Assembly (NCBI RefSeq): GCF_017639205.1
Contig: NZ_CP071139.1
Location: 8,617,501-8,681,500, forward strand
DNA from: Streptomyces nojiriensis
Lineage (GTDB): Bacteria; Actinomycetota; Actinomycetes; Streptomycetales; Streptomycetaceae
Length of the DNA stretch: 64,000 nucleotides
Direction: 5' to 3'
Part shown: in pieces, positions 40,232 to 48,824 of the stretch
How positions within the stretch are numbered: the first letter of the stretch is position 1
Layout: each line of letters opens with the position of its first letter
Program-made: the position numbers and the translations under genes
Notes under the pieces: model-generated
Seen by the model: the letters and a program-made list of their open reading frames with translations, nothing else
Database searches by the model: none
Told to the model about the DNA's origin: nothing

Positions 40232-42436
40232 TCAGCCGACCAGCACCCGGTCCGGGCTCCGCCGCGCGTCCGGGTCGGAGTCCTGCGTGCGGGTGCGCGG
40301 GCGCACCGGCCACCACATGGACCGGCCCAGGAGGGTCGCCAGCGCGGGCACCAGCACGATCGACAGGACGAAGGCGGAGAGCATGATCCCGAGGGCCGTC
40401 GCGAAACCGATCTGCTGGGTGGAGGGGGCGGGGGTGACGGCCAGGCTCCCGAAGGAGGCGGCCAGCACCAGGCCCGCCGTGGCGATGGCGGGTGCCGTGT
40501 GCCGTACGGCGCGCCCCACCGCGGCGCGGGCCGGACCGGGCCGGGCCATCTCCTCCCGGATCCGGTCGCTCATCAGGATGTTGTAGTCGGTGCCCAGCGC
40601 GACCACGAACAGGAACAGCACGAGCGGCAGGGTGAAGTCCACCCCGGGCCGGTCCAGCGCGTGCTGGAACACCAGGGTCGAGGCGCCGAGGGTGGCGGCG
40701 AAGCCGAGCCCGACCGAGGCCAGCAGGATCACCGGTGCCAGCAGGCTGCGCAGCAGGGCGAGCAGGATCAGCGCGATGAGTGCCGCCGCCACCGGGAAGA
40801 CCACCCGCAGGTCCTTGTCCACCGCCGTCGCGATGTCGGCGAAGACCGCCGCGGTGCCGCCCACATGGACCTCCGTACCCGCGGGGGTCCGAGCCGCGGC
40901 CGTGGCCCTGACCGGGCCCGTCACCAGGTCGCGCGCCTCCTGCCGCTGCGGGTCGGAGGTGAGGAACAGGTCGATCCGCGCCGCCCGCCGGTCCGCGCTG
41001 AGCACGGTGTCCGCGACCTGGCCGACCCCGCCGACCCCGGCGAGCGCCTGGGACAGTCCGGCGAGGCGTTCGACGGTCAGGGCGGCGCCGTCGGATGCGG
41101 TGACGAAGACACTGGTCGGGTCCGACACCCCGGCCGGCAGGGCGCGGGCCACCTCGGCCGCGGTGGCCACGGCGGCGGTCCGCTCGCCGCCCCCACCGCC
41201 CTGCCCGTAGTCCATGCGCATCCCCACGACCCCGGCGGCCAGCGTGCCGAGCAGCGCCACCGAGGCCAGGACCAGTACGAACGGGCGGCGCGCCACCCGG
41301 TCGCCCATCCGTGCGGCGGACCCCGGGCGGGGCTCGCGCTTCAGGGCCCGCGAAGGCCAGAACATCTTGCGGCCCGTGACCGCCAGCAGGGCCGGCATCA
41401 GGGTCAGGCTGCCCAGCAGCATCACCAGCACGGACAGGGCGATCGCCGGTCCGAGGACCCGGAACTGGCCGAAGGAGGCGACCCCGAGCGTGGCGAAGGC
41501 GGCGACGATGGTCAGGGCCGCTGAGGTGATGGCCGTACCCACCCGTCCGGCGACGAGGGCGGCCGCCTCACGCCCGGACTGCTCGGGGTGTTCGCGCAGT
41601 TGCTCCCGGAAGCGGAAGAGGAGGAACAGGAAGTAGTCGATGCCGATGCCCATCAGCACCACACTGATCAGGCTCGGTGTGGATTCGGACAGTCCGATCC
41701 CGGTCAGCAGCGCGGCGCCGACCACCGCCCCCGCCGCGGCGCCTCCGATGACGCTGACCGCGAGCAGCGGCAGCAGGGCCGCCAGGGCGCTGCGGAAGAC
41801 GAGTACGTGCAACAGGACGATGACCGCGAGCATGGCGATGCCGACGACCGTCGAGCGGGTCTTCTCCGCGTCCGTCGTGTCCACCCGGTCGGCTATCCCG
41901 CCGGTGAAGCCCGTGCGCAGGCCGTCCTCCGCCAGAGCGTCCCGCGCCGAGTCCCGGAAGGCCCGGTAGGTTTCCTGCACCCCCGGATCGGCGGGGTTCC
42001 CCGTCAGTTCGACGGACAGCAGCCGGAAGGAGCGGTCGGGCGCCGTCATGGCCGGGCTGACCCGGGGGACCTGCGAATGGTCCTGTGCGAGCGGCATCGT
42101 CTCCTCGGTCCTGGGCATGGCGACGCGCTTCTCGGACAGCCGCGCGGCCTGCGCGTCGATGTGCTGCTCGTCGGCGGCGGTCAGCGGCGCCCGGTCCGAG
42201 CGGGCCACCAGCACGGTCAGGAGGTTGGCGTCCGGCTTCGCCCCGAACCGCTCCTCGGCGATCTTCAGAGCGGCCGCCGAGTCGTACTGCGCGGGCAGGA
42301 ACCCGGCGTTGCCGGTCTGGACGGCGCGGAAGACGAACGCCTGTCCCAGGACGGCCGCCGCCAATCCCAGGACCACCCACAGGGCGATCACCTTCCACGG
42401 ACTTCGCGTCGAGAATCCGGTCAGGGCGCGGATCAC
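40232..42436 (-). CDS. MMPL (RND superfamily) transporter
   Basis: 734 residues from the GTG at 42436, with GGAGG at 42441-42445. The layout is that of actinobacterial MMPL exporters: one helix near the start (VIALWVVLGLAAAVLG), an external loop of about 150 residues, a block of about five helices (with SLISVVLMGIGIDYFLFLLFRFREQL), and the same arrangement repeated (with FLFVVALGTDYNILMSDRIREEM). The GIDY and GTDY motifs carry the proton-relay Asp residues. It exports lipids or drugs by proton-motive force. It is divergent from a two-component system that probably controls it. Confidence 0.92.
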   Translation of the reverse strand: MIRALTGFSTRSPWKVIALWVVLGLAAAVLGQAFVFRAVQTGNAGFLPAQYDSAAALKIAEERFGAKPDANLLTVLVARSDRAPLTAADEQHIDAQAARLSEKRVAMPRTEETMPLAQDHSQVPRVSPAMTAPDRSFRLLSVELTGNPADPGVQETYRAFRDSARDALAEDGLRTGFTGGIADRVDTTDAEKTRSTVVGIAMLAVIVLLHVLVFRSALAALLPLLAVSVIGGAAAGAVVGAALLTGIGLSESTPSLISVVLMGIGIDYFLFLLFRFREQLREHPEQSGREAAALVAGRVGTAITSAALTIVAAFATLGVASFGQFRVLGPAIALSVLVMLLGSLTLMPALLAVTGRKMFWPSRALKREPRPGSAARMGDRVARRPFVLVLASVALLGTLAAGVVGMRMDYGQGGGGGERTAAVATAAEVARALPAGVSDPTSVFVTASDGAALTVERLAGLSQALAGVGGVGQVADTVLSADRRAARIDLFLTSDPQRQEARDLVTGPVRATAAARTPAGTEVHVGGTAAVFADIATAVDKDLRVVFPVAAALIALILLALLRSLLAPVILLASVGLGFAATLGASTLVFQHALDRPGVDFTLPLVLFLFVVALGTDYNILMSDRIREEMARPGPARAAVGRAVRHTAPAIATAGLVLAASFGSLAVTPAPSTQQIGFATALGIMLSAFVLSIVLVPALATLLGRSMWWPVRPRTRTQDSDPDARRSPDRVLVG

Positions 42437-42566
42437 AATTCCTCCGGTCTGTGCGGTGCCGGCCAGGAGTTCCCGGCCTGACCCCAGACCATCAGGAGCG
42501 AGCGGGCGAAACGTCGGGTCGGGGGAGGATCCGTACCCCGGGACCAGGGTCCGGCCGTCCGTGCCG

Positions 42567-42608
42567 ACCAGGACTCCGGTCCTGGTTCGGGCCCCGACCC
42601 CGGTCGGG
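42567..42608. promoter_or_regulatory. Two adjacent perfect dyads in the MMPL / histidine kinase intergenic region
   Basis: ACCAGGAC-TCCG-GTCCTGGT (42567-42586) and CCCGACC-CC-GGTCGGG (42593-42608) follow each other within 42 bases. The region between the two starts is 227 bases. The dyads could be operators for the response regulator or hairpins in the leader of the kinase transcript. Confidence 0.45.
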
Positions 42609-42663
42609 TGGCACGGGCGGCGGCCGGTGCCAGAATGGATCACCGGGGGACAGCAGGAGCGGC

Positions 42664-43896
42664 ATGGGGGTGGGCATGGGTACGGGTACGCGCACGAGCA
42701 CGGCTTCGGTTTCGGGCACGGATACGGCCACGGATACGGCCGCGGGTGTGGACAGGGGCGGCGAGCGGGGGCCGTGGACGCGCAACGACGCGCTCGTGGC
42801 GATAGCCGCCGGCGCCACCGACCTCGTCGGCTTCTCCCTGGGATCCCTGACCGAGGGCGGATCCCTCAGCGTGACCGCTGCGGCCCTGCTGGTCGTCTCG
42901 GCGATGACCCTGCTCGCCCGGCGCGTCCACCCGCTGCCGGTCCTCGCCGCCGTACTGGCCCTGGGCGCCCTGGTGAACATGGCGGCCCCGCTGTCCCCGC
43001 ACTTCACCCTCAGCCTCACGATCGCCCTCTACTCGGTGGCCAGGGTGAGCCGCCCCGCGGTGGTCGCGGTGACGGTGGTCGCGACGGTCCCGCTCGTCTC
43101 CGCGGGCCAGCACGGCTGGCCGCTGCCCTACGGGTGGTGGGGCCTGGCCGGAAACGCGGTGGCCGCCCTCATCACCGTCACCGCGGCCGTCGTGGTCAAC
43201 CACCGCCAACGGGAGGCCGAGGCCCAGCGGACGCTGCTCGCCGACCGGGCGGTGGCCGAGGAGCGCCGCCGGATCGCGCGCGAACTGCACGACATCGTCG
43301 CCCACCACATCACCACCATGCAGCTGATGGCCGGCGGGGCACGGGCCAACCTGGCGTACGACCCCGAGGTGTCCCGGGAGGCGCTGGTCACCCTGGAGGA
43401 CTCCGGGCGGATGGCGCTGCGCGAGATGCGCCAACTCCTCGACGTGCTGCGCGCCGGGGAGGAACCGGAACAGACCCCGCCGGCGCCGCAGCCCGGGGCG
43501 GACGATCTCGGCCGGATCATCACCGAGTCCCGGCTGGCCGGAACGGAGACCGAGTTCACCGTGGACGGGCCGGTCCGCCCGCTCCCGCCGACCGTGGGCC
43601 TCACCGTCTTCCGGATCGTCCAGGAGGCCCTGACCAACACCCGCAAGCACGCGGGCCGGGCGCGGGCCCACGTACGGCTCACGTACCGCGGGGACGAGGT
43701 CGGCGTGGAGGTGCGCGACGACGGAGCGGGAGCGCAGGCACCGCCCGCACGCCTCACGGCGCGCTCCGGGTACGGTCTGATCGGTATGCACGAGCGGGTG
43801 GCCCTGCAGGGCGGAACCCTGGAGGCCGCCGCCCTCGCGGGCGGCGGATTCCGGGTGGCGGCCCGGATCCCTCTCCCGGTCCGAGACACCGCCTGA
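42664..43896 (+). CDS. Sensor histidine kinase (NarL partner type)
   Basis: 410 residues; CAGGAGC lies before the ATG. The first 35 residues are low-complexity (GVGMGTGTRTSTASVSGTDT), coded by an imperfect 6-base repeat. Four or five membrane segments follow, then the HisKA_3 helix with His209 in RIARELHDIVAHHITTM, and an HATPase domain with EALTNTRKHA, VRDDGAG and GYGLIGMHERV. It is a membrane sensor of unknown signal. Its stop is 17 bases before the response regulator, forming one operon. Confidence 0.92.
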   Translation: MGVGMGTGTRTSTASVSGTDTATDTAAGVDRGGERGPWTRNDALVAIAAGATDLVGFSLGSLTEGGSLSVTAAALLVVSAMTLLARRVHPLPVLAAVLALGALVNMAAPLSPHFTLSLTIALYSVARVSRPAVVAVTVVATVPLVSAGQHGWPLPYGWWGLAGNAVAALITVTAAVVVNHRQREAEAQRTLLADRAVAEERRRIARELHDIVAHHITTMQLMAGGARANLAYDPEVSREALVTLEDSGRMALREMRQLLDVLRAGEEPEQTPPAPQPGADDLGRIITESRLAGTETEFTVDGPVRPLPPTVGLTVFRIVQEALTNTRKHAGRARAHVRLTYRGDEVGVEVRDDGAGAQAPPARLTARSGYGLIGMHERVALQGGTLEAAALAGGGFRVAARIPLPVRDTA

Positions 43897-43913
43897 AGAG
43901 AGGAACCGCACGG

Positions 43914-44582
43914 ATGATCCGTGTACTCATCGCCGACGACCAGCCGCTGGTCCGGCGCGGCCTGGCCCTGATCCTGGGCCCCGACCCGGAGTTCGAGGTC
44001 GTGGGCGAGGCCGAGGACGGGGCCCGGGCCGTGGCCCTCGCGAACGGGCTACGGCCCGACGTGGTCGTCATGGACATCCGCATGCCGGTCATGGACGGGG
44101 TCAAGGCCACCGAGGAACTGGCGCGCAGGCTCCCCGGGACCCGCGTCCTGGCCCTCAGCACCTTCGACATGGACGAGTACGTGGTCGCCGCCCTGCGCGC
44201 CGGCGCGTACGGCTTCCTGCCCAAGGACATCTCCCCGGAGGAGCTGATCGCCGCGGTCCGCATCGTCCACACCGGCGAGGCGGCCGTCGCGCCGCGGCTG
44301 CTGAGCCGGCTCCTCTCCGCCTACGTACGGACCCCTGCGCGGCCGCGGTCGTGGGCGGCCGAGACCCCCCTCGAACTCACCCCGCGCGAGCTGGAGATCT
44401 GGCGGCTCATGGCCACCGGCCGGGGCAACGCCGAGATCGCCGCGGACCTGGACATCAGCGTCTCCACGGTCAAGAACCACATCACCGGCATCTTCGGCAA
44501 GCTGGGCGTCCGCGATCGCGCCCAAGCGGTGATCGCGGCATACGAATCGGGCCTGGTGGAAGCCGGCAGCGGGAGCGGTTGA
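43914..44582 (+). CDS. NarL/FixJ-type response regulator
   Basis: 222 residues. The receiver has the acidic pair in IADDQPLV, the phospho-acceptor Asp54 in VVVMDIRMPVMDG, a switch Ser/Thr in LALSTFD and Lys in FLPKDISPEEL. The LuxR-type HTH is LTPRELEIWRLMATGRGNAEIAADLDISVSTVKNHITGIFGKLGVRDR (positions about 150-200). It is the partner of the kinase just upstream; the divergent MMPL gene is the likely target. Confidence 0.93.
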   Translation: MIRVLIADDQPLVRRGLALILGPDPEFEVVGEAEDGARAVALANGLRPDVVVMDIRMPVMDGVKATEELARRLPGTRVLALSTFDMDEYVVAALRAGAYGFLPKDISPEELIAAVRIVHTGEAAVAPRLLSRLLSAYVRTPARPRSWAAETPLELTPRELEIWRLMATGRGNAEIAADLDISVSTVKNHITGIFGKLGVRDRAQAVIAAYESGLVEAGSGSG

Positions 44583-44726
44583 TCACCAAGTGCCCCCCAA
44601 GAGGACCGGATTCCTTCTGCCGACCGCACCTCTGACCTGCCGGAACACTGGACGATCCGCCGGTGCGGATACGGGCCCGTCCGTGGCACAGTGCGATCAG
44701 CCCAACCGCACGACCAGGGAGCCTCC

Positions 44727-44948
44727 ATGCGCGATCCGCACGCCACGCCGCTCACGGCCGCCCCCGAGTGCCTGCCGGCCCCCCGCCCGCTGCCCTGCTG
44801 CCCGGTGTGCGCGGACGCGCCGGAACGCATCTCCTGGCGCCAGCGCCCGGGGCGGCCGGTGACCCTGGTCTTCGACCCCTGCGGCCACCGCTGGTCGTCC
44901 CCGGCCCCACCGGTCCTGGCGGTCACCCCACCGCTCCCGTCGTCCTGA
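44727..44948 (+). CDS. Small cysteine-containing protein
   Basis: 73 residues from the ATG at 44727, with AGGGAG upstream. PLPCCPVCADAPERI and the later FDPCGHRW put a CxxC and a C-x-H within 35 residues, which could bind a metal. I do not recognise a family and the function is unknown. It stands alone between the response regulator and the hemerythrin gene. Confidence 0.55.
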   Translation: MRDPHATPLTAAPECLPAPRPLPCCPVCADAPERISWRQRPGRPVTLVFDPCGHRWSSPAPPVLAVTPPLPSS

Positions 44949-45005
44949 CGGTCGTGGCAAGTCGGTTGCAAGTGCCGTGCAACCGGGCTCCCAAGACTGG
45001 TCCTC

Positions 45006-45689
45006 ATGAACGCGAACAACCCCTCCGGTACCACCGTCCACCCCTACACCCGCGAAATGGCGATGATCCACCAGGTGTTCCGCCGCGAGTCGCGGCTCGT
45101 GGCCGAACTCGTCCAGGAGGTCCGCCCCGCCGACACCGCCCGCTCCCGGATCCTCGCCGAACACTGGCGGCTGTACTCCGTCGGCCTGCACACCCATCAC
45201 ACCGGCGAGGACGAGATGCTCTGGCCGGTCCTGCTGCCCCACCTGGACCTCGATGCCGAGCAGGTCCTGGCGATGGAGGCGCAGCACCACGCACTCGCCG
45301 AAGGGATCGCCGAGGTCCAGCGGCCGATGGACCGCTGGGAGGCGCAGGCCCGGACCGAAGACCGCGACGAACTCGCCGAGGCGCTGCGCACGCACCACCG
45401 GCAGCTGTGCGCCCACCTCGACGAGGAGGAGCGGGAGGTCATGCCGCTGGTCGCACTCCACGTGACCGCAGAGCAGTGGCACGCGCTGGGGGAGCGGGGC
45501 CTCGCCGAGACGCCGCGGAACCGCCTGATGATCGCCCTGGGCGCCATCCTGGAGGACAGCTCGCCCGAGGAGCGGCAGGAGTTCCTCGGCCGGCTGCCCC
45601 TCCCGGCCCGGGTGCTGTGGAAGCTCGTCGGCCGGCGCCAGTACCGCCGCGAGACCGACCGGATCCGCAGCCGGCACACGACCGCCTGA
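45006..45689 (+). CDS. Hemerythrin domain-containing protein
   Basis: 227 residues. The di-iron ligand pattern is present: His in MAMIHQVFRRE, the HTHHTGEDEMLWPVLL motif, His/Glu in EAQHHALAEGI and HLDEEEREVMPL. The four-helix domain spans about residues 15-165; a C-terminal part (GLAETPRNRLMIALGAILED, RRQYRRETDRIR) follows. Such cytosolic proteins bind oxygen or react with nitric oxide. It may be co-expressed with the LLM oxidoreductase 94 bases downstream. Confidence 0.88.
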   Translation: MNANNPSGTTVHPYTREMAMIHQVFRRESRLVAELVQEVRPADTARSRILAEHWRLYSVGLHTHHTGEDEMLWPVLLPHLDLDAEQVLAMEAQHHALAEGIAEVQRPMDRWEAQARTEDRDELAEALRTHHRQLCAHLDEEEREVMPLVALHVTAEQWHALGERGLAETPRNRLMIALGAILEDSSPEERQEFLGRLPLPARVLWKLVGRRQYRRETDRIRSRHTTA

Positions 45690-45783
45690 CGTGCCGTCCC
45701 GCTCCGGCCGCCCGCCCCTGGGGCCCGGCCCCGAATCCCCGCCCGCCCCGCCCCACTCCGTACCGATCGAGGAACTCCCACCG

Positions 45784-46701
45784 ATGCGCATCGGATTCTC
45801 CGTCCCCCAGTTCGGTCCGTTCGCCGACCCCGACCGCACCGTCGCGATGTGCGCGGCGCTGGAGGCACTCGGCTGTCACAGCCTCTGGGCGGCCGACCGG
45901 CTCCTGGCCCCCCTCGACCCGCCCGACGGCTATCCCGGCAGGCAGCAGATGCCCGCCCGGTACGGCACCCACCTCGACCCGCTCCTCGCCCTGGCCCTGG
46001 CGGCCACCGCCACCGAACGCGTGCGGTTGGGCAGCAGCACCCTCAACGCCCTGTGGCAGCCGCCCCTCGTACTCGCCCGGGCGCTGACGACCCTCGACCT
46101 GATCAGCCACGGGCGCCTGGACGTGGGCATCGGGCTGGGCTGGATGCGTGAGGAGTACCAGGCCGCAGGGGTGCCCTGGAAGGGCCGCGGCGCCCGGCTG
46201 GAGGAGACCCTCGACGTCCTCGATGCCGTGTGGTGCTCCGATCCGGTCACCCACACCGGCCCCTTGTGGACCATCCCCGAGTCGACCGTCCTCCCCAAAC
46301 CCCTCCAGAGCCCGAGGCCGCCGATCCTGTTGGGCGGCTTCACCCCGTACGCCCTGGAGCGGGTCGGCAGGCGCGCCGACGGCTGGCTCGCGGCCTCGAT
46401 GCCCCTGCCCTTCCTCCACGCGCTCTGGGCGGTGGCCGCCGAGGCTGCCGAACGGGCGGGCCGGGACCCGGCGGCGCTGCGCCGGGTGTTCCGCGTCAAC
46501 CCCGAGGTCACCACGGCCGAGGCCGACCCCGCGGAGACCCACCGCCGCGGGACCGTGCGCCAGATCTGCGACCACCTCAAGCAGATGTGCGCGTCGGGGA
46601 GCGACGAGGTGCTCGTGGACCTCCAGCTGACGACGGACTCGCCCGAGGAGTTCCTGGACCTCGCGGCGGCGTTCACGGCCGAACTGTCCCAGCCGGCCTG
46701 A
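45784..46701 (+). CDS. LLM class F420-dependent oxidoreductase
   Basis: 305 residues from the ATG at 45784, with GAGGAA in front. It is a luciferase-like TIM barrel: MRIGFSVPQFGPF, GCHSLWAADRLL, LALALAATATERVRLGSSTL, DLISHGRLDVGIGLGW, PPILLGGFTPYALERVGRRADGW. These match the TIGR03619-type F420 group of actinomycetes, with deazaflavin as the probable cofactor. The substrate is unknown. Confidence 0.88.
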   Translation: MRIGFSVPQFGPFADPDRTVAMCAALEALGCHSLWAADRLLAPLDPPDGYPGRQQMPARYGTHLDPLLALALAATATERVRLGSSTLNALWQPPLVLARALTTLDLISHGRLDVGIGLGWMREEYQAAGVPWKGRGARLEETLDVLDAVWCSDPVTHTGPLWTIPESTVLPKPLQSPRPPILLGGFTPYALERVGRRADGWLAASMPLPFLHALWAVAAEAAERAGRDPAALRRVFRVNPEVTTAEADPAETHRRGTVRQICDHLKQMCASGSDEVLVDLQLTTDSPEEFLDLAAAFTAELSQPA

Positions 46702-46739
46702 CCGGCCGAGCCGTCCCCGCCCCGGCCGCCCCGCGGTGG

Positions 46740-46920
46740 CGCGCCCGAGGACCACCCCCAGGCGGGCGCCGGCGGCAGTCCGGCCAGCCCGGACCCGCGC
46801 CGCGTCCGCCCAGTGGGGGGAATCCCACGCGGCGGCCACCCGGGCGGCCTCGAGGTAGTGGCCGCGGGCCTGTTCGGGCCGTTCCAGGAACCGGGCCAGT
46901 TCGCCCAGGGTCTGGGCGAC
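46740..46920 (-). pseudogene. C-terminal remnant of a TPR-type regulator or ATPase
   Basis: Read on the minus strand from 46920, the frame gives VAQTLGELARFLERPEQARG, then HYLEAARVAAAWDSPHWADAARVRAG, a tetratricopeptide-like end typical of Streptomyces SARP/AfsR-like or LuxR-like regulators. Nothing upstream continues it; at 46920 the sequence changes to an unrelated fragment on the other strand. It is a decayed gene end. Confidence 0.55.
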
Positions 46921-47023
46921 GGGCGGCCGCTACCTCCGCCTGAAAGCACTGACCGAGGCGGGCGGCCGCGGCCCCTGGACCAGCGCCGCCGAGATCACCC
47001 TCACCGGCCGGCCCGCCCCTTAG
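46921..47023 (+). pseudogene. C-terminal remnant of an F5/8 type C (discoidin) domain protein
   Basis: The frame reads GRYLRLKALTEAGGRGPWTS and AAEITLTGRPAP to a TAG. RYLRL-AL-E-GRGPWTSAAEI is the last strand pair of discoidin/F5-8C carbohydrate-binding domains found at the end of secreted glycosidases. No upstream part exists here. The stop codon lies inside the left end of the MITE, so the original end may have been changed by that insertion. Confidence 0.6.
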
Positions 47024-47187
47024 GCCGTCTCTTCCGGATCTTGGCGGGCCCGCGACGCCCGGCACCGCACCTGGCCGCGTTGTCGGGGCGCCCGAGTGCG
47101 TCCAGTACACGGGCGCTCCTCCGCCTTGCCACGCACGGCACCGGACGCCGCGGGCTCGGCCGACAAGATCCGAAAGAGACGGCCTAA
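47020..47187. mobile_element. 168-bp MITE-like element with 24-base terminal inverted repeats
   Basis: The left end (47020-47043) begins TTAGGCCGTCTCTTCC and ends GGATCTTG. The right end (47164-47187) is its reverse complement with one mismatch in 24. The 120 bases inside are GC-rich and have no gene of their own. The size, ends and lack of a transposase fit a non-autonomous miniature element mobilised by an IS elsewhere; I recall similar sequences recurring in Streptomyces. Both flanking reading frames end on TAG codons supplied by its TTAG/CTAA edges. Confidence 0.8.
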
Positions 47188-47723
47188 CCCTCCACCTCGC
47201 CGAGCACGGCCCGGCACTCCCGCCGGGCCGGCTCGCTCAGCAGTCCGCGCAACCGGGTGAACAGGGCCAGGAGTTCGGCTCCCCACGCCTCGCGGAACGC
47301 GGGGTCGATCCGCGCGAGGTCGAGCTCGTTGGCCGCGGACAGCTCGGCGAGGTCCCGCCGGAGCGCCGGGGCGGGGGAGTGGACACGGCCGGTGAACCGG
47401 TCCCGGAAGGACGCCTCCTCGAGGGCGAGCGTCGGGTACGAAGCCGCGCGGTCGCAGGCGGCGTACAGGTACACGATCTCTTCGGCCTCGTCGCCGATCA
47501 CGGCGGCGAGTTCGGCCCGCCGGGCGAGCGGCAGCAGGGCGGTGGGGAAACCGTCCGTACCGTAGAACGCGTGGCACAGGCCCGCCCGTCGGAGCGCGGG
47601 CCGAGCCCCCCAGGACCCGAGGAGTCCCTGTACGCGCTCGAGGTGCGCGAGGAGGGTCCCGCCGGGGTGGGCGATCTCCTGCGCGCCGAGCGTCCGCAGC
47701 CATGCGACGGCGTGATCCGACAC
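47184..47723 (-). CDS. Hypothetical protein, DUF6817-like
   Basis: 179 residues from the GTG at 47723, with GGAGG upstream. Segments such as HPGGTLLAHLERVQGLLGSWG, RAGLCHAFYGTDGFPTALLP and GDEAEEIVYLYAACDRAASYP fit the conserved helical domain I remember as DUF6817, with an H-x-x-H and D pattern reminiscent of metal-dependent phosphohydrolase-like folds. Function unknown. The TAG stop lies in the right end of the MITE, so the natural C-terminus may have been cut or replaced. Confidence 0.65.
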   Translation of the reverse strand: MSDHAVAWLRTLGAQEIAHPGGTLLAHLERVQGLLGSWGARPALRRAGLCHAFYGTDGFPTALLPLARRAELAAVIGDEAEEIVYLYAACDRAASYPTLALEEASFRDRFTGRVHSPAPALRRDLAELSAANELDLARIDPAFREAWGAELLALFTRLRGLLSEPARRECRAVLGEVEG

Positions 47724-47894
47724 CGGCGTGTCCCTCCGGTCGAAGTGGTCGGGCCGGGTGGGTCGGCACCCGGCCCCGCCCGCCCCTGGGTTCCGGACCC
47801 CGTGGCGCGGGCGGGGCCGGGTTGCCGCCCGGGCCCTGCATCGATCTTGATCCCATCCAAAACCCAAGTCAATCCTCCGATTTGCTCCCTGTCT

Positions 47895-47910
47895 CCAAGC
47901 GATAACTTGG
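47895..47910. promoter_or_regulatory. Dyad upstream of the LysR gene
   Basis: CCAAGCGATAACTTGG, with 5-base arms, ends 5 bases before the LysR start codon. No ribosome site is visible, so the transcript may be leaderless or nearly so, and a regulator bound here would block it. Confidence 0.4.
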
Positions 47911-47915
47911 GGCTC

Positions 47916-48824
47916 ATGACCCTCGATGATCTTCGTGTGTTCGTGGCCGTCTGCCGGGCCGGCAGCCTCAGCGCCGTGGCCCGCGACCTCGGCTGCACCC
48001 AGTCGGCCGTCAGCCAGCACGTCCGCCGCCTGGAGAAGCGGACCGGCACGAGCCTGCTGGAGCGCCACGCCCGCGGCGTCGTACCCACCGAGGCCGGCCG
48101 CATCCTCCAGGCGGCCGCCGCCGACGGCATCGCCGGACTCGACGGCGCCCTGCGCCGCGTGGACGAGCTCGTCCGGGGCGGCGGCGGCACCGTCCGCGTC
48201 ACCACGGGCGCGACGACGGTCCGGCACTTCATGTCCGAGGCCGTCGTCACCTTCCGCCGCCGCCATCCCGAGGTGAGCCTGGAGTTCCAGACCGAGAACT
48301 CCAGCCGCAGCTGTTTCGACGCACTCGCCGCCGATGACCTCGACCTCGCCTGGATCACCATCGGCGGACCGGTCCGCGGCATCGAGCTGCGCCCCGTCAT
48401 GGAACTGCCCTGGGTGCTCGCCGTCGGCGCGGACGATCCCCTCGCCGCCCGCGCCCGCATCGACCCCGCCGACCTCGCCGGCATCCGCCACATCAGGCTG
48501 CCCGAGAACTCCGCCTCCCGCGCCCACCTCGACGCCGCCTTCGCCGAATCCGGCATCCGAGTCAGCTCCGACACCAGCGTGGCCGACTGGGACACCGCCC
48601 TGCTCCTCGCCGAACTAGGCCTCGGACACGCCGTCGTGCCCGCGCTGCCGGGCTGGCGGATCCCCGGCTCCGACGGCCCGCTGCGCCTCGTGCCGATCCC
48701 CGCCCTGCCGCCGCTCGCGGTCGGCTGGGCCGTCCGCCGCTGGGCCGCCCTCGCCCCGCCCGCCCTGGTCTTCGCCGACGAGGTCGCCCGCAGCTGCCGG
48801 GCGCGCGCCGCCGGGCAGCAGTGA
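47916..48824 (+). CDS. LysR-family transcriptional regulator
   Basis: 302 residues. The N-terminal HTH is standard: LDDLRVFVAVCRAGSLSAVARDLGCTQSAVSQHVRRLEKRTG, then LLERHARGVVPTEAG. The effector domain (residues 90-295) starts GTVRVTTGATTVRHF. It is divergent from the DUF6817-like gene, its most likely target. The last 210 bases overlap the end of the MFS gene on the other strand; the LysR part there (LALPPLAVGWAVRRW-type end) looks like the genuine one. Confidence 0.9.
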   Translation: MTLDDLRVFVAVCRAGSLSAVARDLGCTQSAVSQHVRRLEKRTGTSLLERHARGVVPTEAGRILQAAAADGIAGLDGALRRVDELVRGGGGTVRVTTGATTVRHFMSEAVVTFRRRHPEVSLEFQTENSSRSCFDALAADDLDLAWITIGGPVRGIELRPVMELPWVLAVGADDPLAARARIDPADLAGIRHIRLPENSASRAHLDAAFAESGIRVSSDTSVADWDTALLLAELGLGHAVVPALPGWRIPGSDGPLRLVPIPALPPLAVGWAVRRWAALAPPALVFADEVARSCRARAAGQQ

